Of a stretch of 64,000 nt of DNA, positions 1-7,505 are shown piece after piece. Position 1 is the first letter of the stretch. Each line of letters begins with the position of its first letter. This stretch comes from Microcaldota archaeon (GTDB taxonomy: Archaea > Micrarchaeota > Micrarchaeia > Micrarchaeales > Micrarchaeaceae), in contig JAKATK010000003.1 in assembly GCA_021827995.1 (NCBI GenBank), positions 39,623 through 103,622 on the forward strand, read 5' to 3'. The notes under the pieces were generated by a model, which saw only the letters and a list, made by a program, of their open reading frames with translations, was not told the origin of the DNA and did no database searches. The position numbers and the translations under genes were made by a program.

Positions 1-1
1 C

Positions 2-379
2 CTCTTCCACATGCTTAAGAACACGTTCAGGCGGCTCAATAACAGCTTCTTCATCCCACTGTTCTTCAGCATAGCTGGCCTGGAGGTCTCGCTGATCAGC
101 GCCCAGTACGCCCTGCTGCTTATCGCACTACTCTTGGTCAGTACCGTCTCGGTATTAGTCGTGGGCTATGAGTGGGCACGCATCGAGGTGCATGATATCA
201 AACCAACTAGCGTGGTAGCGCTCCTCGGTGGCCGGGGAGCCGTAGGCGTAGCGATAGGCAGCATAGCCCTTAGCGGCGGCCTGATAAGCGATAACATATA
301 TTCAATCATAGTCATCGCTACCGTCTGTCTATCGACAATCCTGCCGCCGTTACTCAGGGGACAGCGGACGGTGCGTTAA
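2..379 (+). CDS. Cation/proton antiporter, C-terminal part (5' end outside window)
   Basis: The reading frame is open to the left edge, so the gene starts outside the window and only about 125 residues are visible. These contain four hydrophobic stretches and the motif GGRGAVGVAIGSIAL, typical of the last helices of CPA-family Na+/H+ or K+/H+ exchangers. The protein would exchange a monovalent cation for protons across the cytoplasmic membrane. The ion cannot be told from this fragment. It ends 17 nt before the tRNA-Ser gene on the other strand. The family call is good; the subfamily is open. Confidence 0.7.
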   Translation, partial: LFHMLKNTFRRLNNSFFIPLFFSIAGLEVSLISAQYALLLIALLLVSTVSVLVVGYEWARIEVHDIKPTSVVALLGGRGAVGVAIGSIALSGGLISDNIYSIIVIATVCLSTILPPLLRGQRTVR

Positions 380-395
380 TCAGAGAGCGGAAGAA

Positions 396-499
396 CGCCG
401 GGGGTGGGAATTGAACCCACGGAAGCCATTGCTGGCTAAACAGCTTAGCAGGCTGCCGCCCTTTAGTGCGTTTTCGACGAACCACTAGGCGACCCCGGC
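396..499 (-). tRNA. tRNA-Ser(GCU) with an 18-nt intron in the D-loop
   Basis: On the minus strand the acceptor arms GCCGGGG/CCCCGGC pair fully, with discriminator G at 396 and no encoded CCA. The anticodon stem GCAGC/GCTGT encloses the loop CTGCTAA, giving anticodon GCU. The long variable arm AGCCA-GCAA-TGGCT marks a type II (serine) tRNA, and the T arm is GTGGG-TTCAATT-CCCAC. The D arm is about 18 nt too long. Removing the insert at 463-480 restores a normal D arm with A14, G15, G18, G19 and A21. Confidence 0.93.
463..480 (-). other. tRNA intron with bulge-helix-bulge motif (position 20/21)
   Basis: The 18-nt insert lies in the D-loop of tRNA-Ser. On the minus strand the D stem GCCT/GGGC forms the outer helix and AGTG/CACT forms a 4-bp central helix. 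The 3-nt bulges are GTT on the 5' side and AAA on the 3' side, and CGT/ACG closes the intron hairpin. This is the canonical archaeal splicing-endonuclease substrate. Cutting after the second base of each bulge gives a mature D-loop AGTGGTA with the expected conserved bases. The position is non-canonical, since most introns sit at 37/38. Confidence 0.85.
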
Positions 500-520
500 G
501 CGCTTAGTAGTTTCTAACAA

Positions 521-533
521 AACAATAAAAGCC
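521..533 (-). promoter_or_regulatory. TATA box of tRNA-Ser
   Basis: On the minus strand GGCTTTTATTGTT is centred about 28 nt upstream of the first base of tRNA-Ser. This is the spacing expected for an archaeal TATA element. Inferred from position and base composition only. Confidence 0.5.
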
Positions 534-586
534 TATGTCGGTCTCTTATCGAGTATTCCTGCGTACTGCCGCTGCAGTATTGAAAG

Positions 587-596
587 GCTTTTATAG
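587..596 (+). promoter_or_regulatory. TATA box of the FKBP gene
   Basis: GCTTTTATAG lies about 45 nt before the chosen start codon at 637. Transcription would start near 617, leaving a short leader that contains the GAGGTG ribosome-binding site. This supports the internal start over the longer reading frame beginning at 535. Confidence 0.5.
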
Positions 597-636
597 ACGT
601 AGCGCAAAGAGAGTAGCCGCTACGAGAGGTGCGAAA

Positions 637-1338
637 ATGGCATTCAAGGACGGAGACTTCTTAATGGTGGAGTACAGCGCCTGGGGCGCGCCTGACAACA
701 GCCTAATAGACACTACCGACGCCGAGGTCGCGAAAAAGGCCAGTGCATACGATGAGAAGAGGAGCTACGGGGCAGTTCTGGCCATACTAGGGTCGAGCAC
801 ACTGCTAAAGGGCCTCGACCGTGAACTCAGGGGCATGAGCGTAAACGAGAAGAAAAAGTTCACGTTCAAGCCAGAGGAGGCATTCGGCCAAAAGGATCCG
901 AACCTGATACACACCGTGTCAAAGTCGGATTTCAGAGCCAACGGTGTAGACCCGGAACCTGGAATGCGCGTGACAGTGGAAGGTGTCAGGGGCACGATTA
1001 GGAGCGTCAGCGGCGGCCGCGTCGTCGTAGACCTTAATCACCCATATGCTGGCCGCGATGTCACGTACGAAGTCAAGATAACAAAGTTCATAGACAAGGA
1101 CAACGAGAAGATAGAAGCCCTCGGCGCAGCCTACGGGGCCAAGCCGACCGCGGTTAGTGTGACTGATGGAAGCGCAGAGATAACATTCGACAGCAGTGTG
1201 AATAAGAGCGCCGAATACTTCATAAGCAAGTCCAGTCTTGTCGAAGCGATACTGAAGCGTCTGCCCTCGCTGCAGAGCGTGAACGTGCACGAGGAGTACA
1301 AGAGGGCTGACGCGACAGAGAAGGCTGCCAGCGAGTGA
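637..1338 (+). CDS. FKBP-type peptidyl-prolyl cis-trans isomerase, long archaeal (SlyD-like) form
   Basis: The 233-residue protein begins with the FKBP core (DGDFLMVEYSAWG), followed by a LKGLDRELRGMSVNEKK segment. An insert-in-flap region with PEEAFGQKDPNLIHTV comes next, then the closing strand VVVDLNHPYAGRDV near residue 135. This order is that of SlyD-type isomerases, which catalyse prolyl isomerisation and act as folding chaperones. About 75 extra residues at the C terminus match the long archaeal FKBPs. The frame is open from 535, but ATG 637 has GAGGTG seven bases upstream and a TATA box at the right distance. A second, membrane-anchored FKBP lies near 51 kb. Confidence 0.9.
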   Translation: MAFKDGDFLMVEYSAWGAPDNSLIDTTDAEVAKKASAYDEKRSYGAVLAILGSSTLLKGLDRELRGMSVNEKKKFTFKPEEAFGQKDPNLIHTVSKSDFRANGVDPEPGMRVTVEGVRGTIRSVSGGRVVVDLNHPYAGRDVTYEVKITKFIDKDNEKIEALGAAYGAKPTAVSVTDGSAEITFDSSVNKSAEYFISKSSLVEAILKRLPSLQSVNVHEEYKRADATEKAASE

Positions 1339-1530
1339 TCAAGCCTTTATATTGAGCGCGTAGGTGCTCTCCGTCTTGAGGCCCAGTTTCTTTGCTATCT
1401 GCGACTTCTCTACGTTGAGCACTATGATGTAGCCGTTCCACTTGGTCGTCAGGTCCGTGGATCCGCATAGTGGGCACGTATCGCCATGGCTCAGTATGAA
1501 CCTGCACTGCTTGCAAGCCTTTTGCTCCAT
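1339..1530 (-). CDS. rpoE2: DNA-directed RNA polymerase subunit E'' (Spt4 homologue)
   Basis: The product is 63 residues with the zinc-ribbon pairs CKQC near the N terminus and CPLC about 17 residues later. They are followed by LTTKWNGYIIVLNVEKSQIAKKLG. This is the archaeal Spt4, which binds the Spt5 NGN domain and helps elongating RNA polymerase. ATG 1530 is preferred because GGTG lies seven bases upstream; a TTG start at 1542 is also in frame. It sits 29 nt downstream of rpoE1, a conserved archaeal arrangement. Its stop abuts the stop of the FKBP gene on the other strand. Confidence 0.9.
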   Translation of the reverse strand: MEQKACKQCRFILSHGDTCPLCGSTDLTTKWNGYIIVLNVEKSQIAKKLGLKTESTYALNIKA

Positions 1531-1559
1531 AACCAGCACCAATCATTCCATTCCTGCCT

Positions 1560-2135
1560 TTACTTCTCCTTCCTCTGGGCTGCCTTTTGCGGCTGCCTCG
1601 AACCAGATGGCAGCCACTCTAGCTTGCCAAGCCCTTCTTGTTTCATCGTCAGCGCTATCTTAGAGTCCTTGATTGATGTCTTCATGCTAACGGTCGATAT
1701 CTTGGCGTAGACTACGTCGCCTTTCTTCACGTTCCTGCCAGTCTTCCTGGACACGAACGCCGGTACCTTCTTGTCGAACGACAGGAAGTCCGGAGCAATC
1801 TGCGACACGTGAACAAGGCCGTCCATCATGCCTATCCTGACGAACGCACCGAATTCCGCGAGCTCCGTTACCTCGCCGCGAACCACCTCGTCGACCTTAG
1901 GCATGAACGTCAGTACGTCGAACTCAGCCTCGTGGTGCGTTGCAGGGTCTCCGGGATATATCATGCCGTCGCTCACGTTCCTCACATTGAAGATCGCCAG
2001 TATCGCGCCCATCTCCCTGTCGATATAGCCCTCGTACTTCCTCTGCAGTATCTGGGCAGCCACCACCTCGAGATCCTTGTCGAACGCATCCGGCGGCAGC
2101 TTGAACATGTCCTTTATCGTGTAAATCTCATACAT
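1560..2135 (-). CDS. rpoE1: DNA-directed RNA polymerase subunit E' (Rpb7 homologue)
   Basis: The product is 191 residues. The N-terminal tip domain begins MYEIYTIKDMFKLPP and is followed by an S1/OB domain with VRGEVTELAEFGAFVRIG and DGLVHVSQI. The protein forms the RNA-polymerase stalk with subunit F (Rpb4), binds emerging RNA and helps open promoters. An upstream in-frame ATG at 2153 would add six residues, but MYEI is the usual family start. The C terminus ends in a short basic, glutamine-rich tail. The gene belongs to the conserved PIN-rpoE1-rpoE2 cluster. Confidence 0.95.
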   Translation of the reverse strand: MYEIYTIKDMFKLPPDAFDKDLEVVAAQILQRKYEGYIDREMGAILAIFNVRNVSDGMIYPGDPATHHEAEFDVLTFMPKVDEVVRGEVTELAEFGAFVRIGMMDGLVHVSQIAPDFLSFDKKVPAFVSRKTGRNVKKGDVVYAKISTVSMKTSIKDSKIALTMKQEGLGKLEWLPSGSRQPQKAAQRKEK

Positions 2136-2159
2136 GCACGCACCATTTGTCAAGCAGCT

Positions 2160-2528
2160 TCATCTCAGCGCACCATTCCTAGCTACCTTGAAAGCGCGCA
2201 CGCCAACGCCGTCAAGCTTGTCGACAAGCTCCGTATCGTTGGTGACAACGACGCAATCGCTACCAGCGGCCGTATCGAATATCCACTTGTCAACGCTCAT
2301 ATTTGAATCAGCAACCTTAATATCCTTAACGCTAATAGCGACCAACGCGGTCTTGGCCCATATGCCGTGCTTACCGGCATTCATCGAGAGTCCCTTGAGC
2401 TCCCTTATGACGCCCTGCGATACTATCTGCCTGCCGTGCGGGAAGCGCCTCTTTACTGCGTCGAACACGTCGTGCCCGTTGGCGAGCGCGAATAGTATCG
2501 AACTCGTGTCTATTATAACGTCGACCAC
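2160..2528 (-). CDS. PIN-domain protein of the rpoE-linked archaeal family (Fcf1/VapC-like fold)
   Basis: The 122-residue protein consists of a single PIN domain. The first acidic residue is in VIIDTSSILFAL (Asp7). A glutamate is in GVIRELKGL, one aspartate is in WIFDTAAGSD and another is in VVTNDTELVDKL. This acidic set binds metal in PIN ribonucleases. No antitoxin lies upstream, and the gene sits directly before rpoE1. In many archaea this place is held by a PIN protein linked to translation or rRNA maturation rather than toxin-antitoxin. A housekeeping RNA-processing role is an inference. Confidence 0.8.
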   Translation of the reverse strand: MVDVIIDTSSILFALANGHDVFDAVKRRFPHGRQIVSQGVIRELKGLSMNAGKHGIWAKTALVAISVKDIKVADSNMSVDKWIFDTAAGSDCVVVTNDTELVDKLDGVGVRAFKVARNGALR

Positions 2529-2571
2529 AGCGTCACCGCGGGCTTCTGATCCGGTTTAGTGTGCCAGTATC

Positions 2572-3033
2572 TCAGTCGAGCCCCAATTTGGCCTCTATCC
2601 TATCGAGCACCGCGAGTCTTATCCTGTCCAAGCGCATTCTGAACTCTGGCGTCCCCTCGAATATTTCTGTGATGCGCCTCATCACCTTGCCGCGGGCCTC
2701 GTGTTTCCTCAAGTTGCTGTTGTAGTCCAGCTCGACCCGCTGTCTTGTCTCGTTTATGGCGTCCCTGTATCCCTGTATGTACTCTTCCTCATGCCCCTCC
2801 TGCGGGCTGAAGAGCGTGACGACCGGTATGTCGTTTATAGCGGTGGACTCCAATCTTGACCTGAAATGCGACCTTATGGTCTCTACTGCGTCCCTGTGTC
2901 CATTCTTGTAGGATGTGGACCGGGCAGCGGCCTGGTCCGTTACGCCGTCCCATGTGGCATCCTCTTTTGTCCTAAGCATACCGACCTGGTAGGTGCTGTA
3001 AGCCTCTGCCCCTATTGCCTTTTTAACCTCCAT
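2572..3033 (-). CDS. Hypothetical protein, charged helical
   Basis: I do not recognise the family. The 153-residue product starts MEVKKAIGAEAYSTY at an ATG with GGTGGC six bases upstream. The frame is open 47 codons further but without a good start. The sequence is hydrophilic and rich in Arg and Glu. Its C-terminal half is predicted helical (RITEIFEGTPEFRMRLDRIR), and there is no membrane segment. It lies 43 nt upstream of the PIN gene on the same strand and could be co-transcribed with it. Confidence 0.6.
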   Translation of the reverse strand: MEVKKAIGAEAYSTYQVGMLRTKEDATWDGVTDQAAARSTSYKNGHRDAVETIRSHFRSRLESTAINDIPVVTLFSPQEGHEEEYIQGYRDAINETRQRVELDYNSNLRKHEARGKVMRRITEIFEGTPEFRMRLDRIRLAVLDRIEAKLGLD

Positions 3034-3586
3034 GATGCCACCAAACCAGCGATATTGCGGGCCAAATTTTAATAACGTTCCTACGAAACTTTCACAAAAT
3101 ATGTTCTTCGTCATCTTTTTGTTGACTTTCCAACCGCATGTGAGTGATATCTTTAGCTCAGTATGACTTCCCAACCAGCCTGCGGTGAGGTTACACCTTT
3201 TGGAGCTTCTATATAGTTCTAAGACTAAAACATTTTGAGTGTGCGTCCGTTTTGCTCGTACTATCCAAGAACGGCCATGACCTTTACGAGCAGATCATGT
3301 AAGCATGCCAAATGGTAACCTTCAAAGGAATATGGCCCCCGGCCAATTGCAGTTGGTCGGTAAAGTCCATGCCTAGTTTTTACTGATATGGCGTTATCAA
3401 TTTATCGTAAAGAAGTCGGATAAGCACAGAATTCATAATCGTTACATTGGACGCGGCCCGTGTTCCATGCTGCGGCACTGTCCATTAGTCATGCATCGCT
3501 GAAAAGCGTTTTATTGCTTGAGGTGGGCGGTCCATGCGGTTCCATTCTGCAGCAAGCCATGTCGCGCGCCTGTGGCCGCAGCGTGC
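3034..3586 (-). other. Intergenic region between hypothetical gene and pilin-like gene
   Basis: No credible gene lies in this 550-base stretch, which is more AT-rich than its surroundings. The roughly 70 bases next to the pilin-like gene's stop, read on the minus strand, resemble the sequence after the stop of the second pilin-like gene at 25937. Shared blocks include GCGCGCGACAT and GCAGAAT. They mark a conserved 3' flank of the duplicated cassette. Confidence 0.5.
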
Positions 3587-5491
3587 TTACTGCACTGCCC
3601 CGAAGGTCGCGCTGGGCATTACCCCATTGGGCGGGTATGCTCTAAGACGGAACCAGTAAACGTTCAGCGGGTTGGCGGCCTGGTTGTTGTTGGTTGCCGA
3701 TATACCGATATAACCGCTTGTGGCACCGTAATAATTAGGTGTAACATAACTGGTGGCTGAGAGGCTCGTAAGTTGACTCGCCGATATCGTCGACCCGGGG
3801 AACAGGCTAGCACTCCATGTCCCTCCGGCATTGGTGACCTGTTCGGTATACACAGTATCGATTGAGGCGGCATATCCGCCGTCTACAACCCACGCAACGT
3901 AGTCGTTCAGGAAAGAGATCCAGCCGTTGCCGTTGTACCCGTTTTCACCTATGAAGCGGTAACCAGTCGGGTAGTTTGGCCCAGTGGTCAGGTCCGCGAC
4001 TATGCCGACCCTGGCATTACTCTGCGAGCCGTAGCTGAAGCTCGATTCTATTATGTAATAACCGTTATTCGCGTATTGTGTGGAACCGATATACGCTACA
4101 GGAGTGCTGGCACCACCGTCAGTTGGTGCAGTGGACGTTTGCTGCAAGTAGCCATTTGCCGTGGTCCATGTCGAAGCTCCACCATACGGACCTAATAAGG
4201 TGAAACCGCTCCATGACTTGCCACCATATTGTTCGAACACATTGGCACCGTTGTCGTACTGGCCGTATGGGCTGGAAAGCTGCGGGGCTTCGCCCGTAGG
4301 ACCAGAAGCCGACATGACATCGTTCGGCATGAAGTTCATGTATATAATCGTGGACCCGCTGAAGCCGCTTGGGAGCTTGACCCACACAATAGCCGTACTG
4401 GAGCCGCTGCAGCCGCTCTCGCACCATGCCTCGAGGGGTGTGACGCCACTGCACGATTGCGAAATGCACGGTCCGCCAGAAGTGAACTCCACGTTGCTCC
4501 ACTGCTGGTTTATCCCGTTGTATGTCACTCCATTGTACGTGAAGGCGGAATATCCTCTTATGCTAAGCATCTGCTGGAACGGCGATGGCGTTGTGCCTGA
4601 CGTAGAGAGGCTAATCTGGACGTATGGGATTGCGAAGCCAGCAGTCAAGGTACCAGAACCATCGATGTTAGCGGTCGTAGACTCGGCCGACTGGTTCGCT
4701 ATCACCATGTTGCCGGTGCTGCTGCTCCAGCCAGTGAATATGTAACCAGAGTCTGGGGTAGCAGTTATAGTTATGCTGTTGCCTGGCGCTTCCTGGACCG
4801 TATTGGTCGGCGTTGTGGTACCTGTGTCAGCTGGCGATACGGAGAATTCCACCTGGTAAAGTGTTGAGGTAGTGGCGATAGAAGTTGTGGTTGTTGTAAC
4901 TCCTCCAGATCCGCCACCGAAATAGCCGCCGAACGATGCGCTGCTCGTGCCTGCCTCCTTCGCCGTTATCGTAGCCATCTTCGAGTAGGCTGTCGGAGCA
5001 GAGCACGGGCTGAAGCAGTAGCCAAGCCAGACGTAGCCTGCGAAGGGCGTCCCTATCGGCGCGTTCGCGGGTATCTGGCCGTAGGCAAATTTGCTGGCAT
5101 TGAAGTCCACCCCGACTATCTGGCCCGGTACCAGTACCCCAACGGACACGGCGTTCGCGCAGCCCGTGGCGGTGCACGTGAAGTTTATCGGTATGCCGTT
5201 CTGGTTTAGCGCCTCGGCATGTGCGGCGACGAAGACCCAGTCCCCATAATAGTCCCTTCCGGTCGTCTGGCCGAAGGTTATGCCTATACCGTTGGCCGTG
5301 TATATCGGGTTCCTGCAGACGAAGCCGGCCTGGGCGATGCAGGCCTGCGGGCCGAGGTTGGAGCCGTTGAACACGCCGAGTTCGAAGAGCGCAGCGAGTA
5401 CTACTGCGATTATCAGGATTGCCCAGCCGTAAGTCATCAGATACTCCATCGCCGACTGCGCTTTCATATCCCTCTTCGTTTTCCCAAACAT
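3587..5491 (-). CDS. Pilin-like secreted surface protein with InlB-type repeat and DUF2341-like domain
   Basis: The 634-residue protein begins with the class III (archaeal type IV pilin-like) signal KAQSAMEYLMTYGWAILII, so it should be processed by a prepilin peptidase before the Gln. A roughly 170-residue conserved module follows with four cysteines, then a Ser/Thr linker. A repeat of the divergent InlB type (GYIFTGWSSSTGN) comes next, then a DUF2341-like domain with IVWVKLPSGFSGSTIIYMNF. The C terminus is YPPNGVMPSATFGAVQ. It probably sits on the cell surface as an adhesin or pilus subunit. Its N-terminal module, last 20 residues and both flanks are shared with the protein at 24038, which is encoded on the opposite strand. 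Confidence 0.8.
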   Translation of the reverse strand: MFGKTKRDMKAQSAMEYLMTYGWAILIIAVVLAALFELGVFNGSNLGPQACIAQAGFVCRNPIYTANGIGITFGQTTGRDYYGDWVFVAAHAEALNQNGIPINFTCTATGCANAVSVGVLVPGQIVGVDFNASKFAYGQIPANAPIGTPFAGYVWLGYCFSPCSAPTAYSKMATITAKEAGTSSASFGGYFGGGSGGVTTTTTSIATTSTLYQVEFSVSPADTGTTTPTNTVQEAPGNSITITATPDSGYIFTGWSSSTGNMVIANQSAESTTANIDGSGTLTAGFAIPYVQISLSTSGTTPSPFQQMLSIRGYSAFTYNGVTYNGINQQWSNVEFTSGGPCISQSCSGVTPLEAWCESGCSGSSTAIVWVKLPSGFSGSTIIYMNFMPNDVMSASGPTGEAPQLSSPYGQYDNGANVFEQYGGKSWSGFTLLGPYGGASTWTTANGYLQQTSTAPTDGGASTPVAYIGSTQYANNGYYIIESSFSYGSQSNARVGIVADLTTGPNYPTGYRFIGENGYNGNGWISFLNDYVAWVVDGGYAASIDTVYTEQVTNAGGTWSASLFPGSTISASQLTSLSATSYVTPNYYGATSGYIGISATNNNQAANPLNVYWFRLRAYPPNGVMPSATFGAVQ

Positions 5492-5652
5492 TCTTTCACT
5501 TACAATGTAAATCTAAAATGATTCTGGGGCATAGACTGCGTCTGAAATTCTTACTGAAAAACAATTTTGCCGTAGCCTATTGACATTTTGCTGAACTGCG
5601 ATTCTGTCATATCGCGCAAGTATTAAACCGTTACGATAAGAGTCACAAAATC

Positions 5653-5660
5653 TTTATATA
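5653..5660 (+). promoter_or_regulatory. TATA box of the CoA-binding protein gene
   Basis: TTTATATA is centred 24 nt before ATG 5680. There is no Shine-Dalgarno sequence in between, so the transcript is probably leaderless. This favours ATG 5680 over the in-frame ATG at 5674. Confidence 0.6.
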
Positions 5661-5679
5661 GCAATCACGTTATTTGTTT

Positions 5680-6162
5680 ATGGTGAAAGACGAGACCGCC
5701 AACCAGGCAAGTTGCCCAATGCCAGACAGGCGGCAGCGACGCGACCCCGCTGTAGATAAAACCATTAAGCGCATACTAAGCGAGTCGCATGTCATAGCAG
5801 TGGTTGGCTGTTCCAGAGAAGAAGGCAAGCCCAGCCATGACGTGCCAGCGTACCTACAGTCTGTCGGTTACAAGATAATACCCGTGAACCCATTCGCCAA
5901 TCAGATACTGGGAGTCAAGGCGTACAAGAGGCTCACTGACGTGGAGGAGCCGGTGGACGTAGTCGATGTGTTCCGGCCATCGACCGAGGCAGCCGGCATA
6001 GCGAGGGACGCCGCTGTTATACGCGCGAAGGCGTTGTGGCTGCAGGAGGGGATAACCAGCGAGGAAGCCAAGTCTGTAGCAGAACGCAGTGGCATGCTGT
6101 TCGTGATGGACCGCTGCATGTTCAAAGAACACAGCAAGCTGTCGTCACAGTCAACGCCTTAA
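5680..6162 (+). CDS. CoA-binding domain protein (YccU-type Rossmann fold)
   Basis: The 160-residue protein has a roughly 25-residue charged leader. A Rossmann-type CoA-binding domain follows: SHVIAVVGCSREEGKPSHDVP, then YKIIPVNPFANQILG, VDVVDVFRPS and ALWLQEGITSEEA. It ends at a conserved RCMFKEH segment. This is the stand-alone CoA-binding family related to the succinyl-CoA synthetase alpha N-domain. Its cellular role is not established. The stop lies 13 nt from the convergent S-adenosylmethionine synthetase gene. Confidence 0.85.
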   Translation: MVKDETANQASCPMPDRRQRRDPAVDKTIKRILSESHVIAVVGCSREEGKPSHDVPAYLQSVGYKIIPVNPFANQILGVKAYKRLTDVEEPVDVVDVFRPSTEAAGIARDAAVIRAKALWLQEGITSEEAKSVAERSGMLFVMDRCMFKEHSKLSSQSTP

Positions 6163-6175
6163 CCAACTTACTGGT

Positions 6176-7387
6176 TCAGAACATAGCGTACTTGCCAGCT
6201 ACGATGTCATTCGTCAGGAATCTTATGTTGCTTAAGGTTTCCTCTGCGACCGCGAATATCTTGCTCTTTATTGGCTCAAGCTTCTCTCCCTTGGCGAGTA
6301 TCACCCTTATGCTCAGGTTCCTTGGATCCGCGATGCTCCTACCTATCTGCGATACCACAGATACGTTGCAGTCCTTGATTTGGGGGTAGAGCTTGACAAT
6401 GTCATCAGCTACCTCCATTGCCAGTACGTTGTATATCTTGCCGACGTGGTTTATCGGGTTCTTCCCTGCAGCGGCCTCTAGAGACATATGCCTGAACGGC
6501 GTTATGAGGCCGTTTATCCTGTTGCCGCGGCCTACGGAGCCATCGTCCCCCGACTCGCAGCTCAGCCCAGACTTCGTTAGGTACACTTCCAGCTTGTCCG
6601 GCGAGTCGCCGTTGTCTATAATTACCTCAAGCTCCTTCTTCGTTATCTTTGCGGCGAAGCCCTTGACATCTTTTGTAATCAGTTCCTTCGTGTGCACGTA
6701 TTCCTCTATGCTATTTATGAACTTGGCGACGAAAGCTATCGCTATCGTAAGTGTTATCTTGTCATTCTCCCTCACGCCCATGACCTTCACGTCCTCCCCG
6801 ACAGCCGGCATCTTGTTCTTGTACTCCTTGCCGTTCAGGAACCTCTCCACCTCTAGCGTCAGCCTCTCAGTTTCCGTTAGCGGTGCGAAGCCTATCCCGA
6901 AAGATGTGTCGTTGGCGAGCGGCACCTCGCTGCTCCTGCGGAATATCTGGTTGAGGTCTGATGACCCATGCAGTATCTTCGCCTGCATCATCACCTCGCT
7001 CTCCAGGTCGAGAAACCTCGTGTGTTCCTTCAAGTAATCGTGCGCCGCCTTCAGCGCGATGTCCTCAACCGGCACCATCACGCCATTGAACTCGTCCGTA
7101 GCCCTGCCAGCTATTATGACCTCTATCGGCTTTGTTATCACGCCCTTGCCGAACGTCACCCGCGATGAGCCGCCGACTATGAGGCCCTTATCAACGTTAT
7201 GGTGCAGCACACTGCCTATCTCGTCAAGGTAATACTTGCTGAGCTCCAAGCTTGCCCTCTCGCATATGCCGTCTATCAGGCTATCTGGGTGGCCCACACC
7301 CTTGCGCTCCACATACTCGACGGCTTGATTACCGACCGGTGTCACCGAACTTTCCTCTATGTAAATGTTTTTCGAAGGCTGTGCCAT
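6176..7387 (-). CDS. mat: S-adenosylmethionine synthetase, archaeal type
   Basis: The 403-residue enzyme makes S-adenosylmethionine from methionine and ATP. It belongs to the archaeal family, which is distant from bacterial MetK. Visible family segments are VERKGVGHPDSLIDGICE near residue 29, LHHNVDKGLIVGG, DTSFGIGFAPLTETERL, GDDGSVGRGNRINGLITP and GKNPINHVGKIYN. Length and order match the family. The window holds several SAM-dependent methyltransferases (near 17.4, 18.2, 33.3 and 47.7 kb) that would use its product. It is transcribed alone. Confidence 0.95.
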   Translation of the reverse strand: MAQPSKNIYIEESSVTPVGNQAVEYVERKGVGHPDSLIDGICERASLELSKYYLDEIGSVLHHNVDKGLIVGGSSRVTFGKGVITKPIEVIIAGRATDEFNGVMVPVEDIALKAAHDYLKEHTRFLDLESEVMMQAKILHGSSDLNQIFRRSSEVPLANDTSFGIGFAPLTETERLTLEVERFLNGKEYKNKMPAVGEDVKVMGVRENDKITLTIAIAFVAKFINSIEEYVHTKELITKDVKGFAAKITKKELEVIIDNGDSPDKLEVYLTKSGLSCESGDDGSVGRGNRINGLITPFRHMSLEAAAGKNPINHVGKIYNVLAMEVADDIVKLYPQIKDCNVSVVSQIGRSIADPRNLSIRVILAKGEKLEPIKSKIFAVAEETLSNIRFLTNDIVAGKYAMF

Positions 7388-7505
7388 TTGACCACGTGCT
7401 AAGTTAAGAAATTTATTTAGTGTTTGCTAGCAAGGTTTAAAAACCGGTAATATGCCACTGCGAAGCGTGCTTCCTATTTGTACACCGTCAACACTGTGCC
7501 CACGC

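Noticed and set aside
535..636. Extra 34 N-terminal codons of the FKBP gene
   Set aside because: The TATA box and ribosome-binding site lie inside this stretch, so it is upstream non-coding sequence.
2160..2528. VapC toxin of a toxin-antitoxin pair
   Set aside because: No antitoxin gene is adjacent, and the position beside rpoE1/rpoE2 matches the conserved archaeal PIN protein of that cluster.
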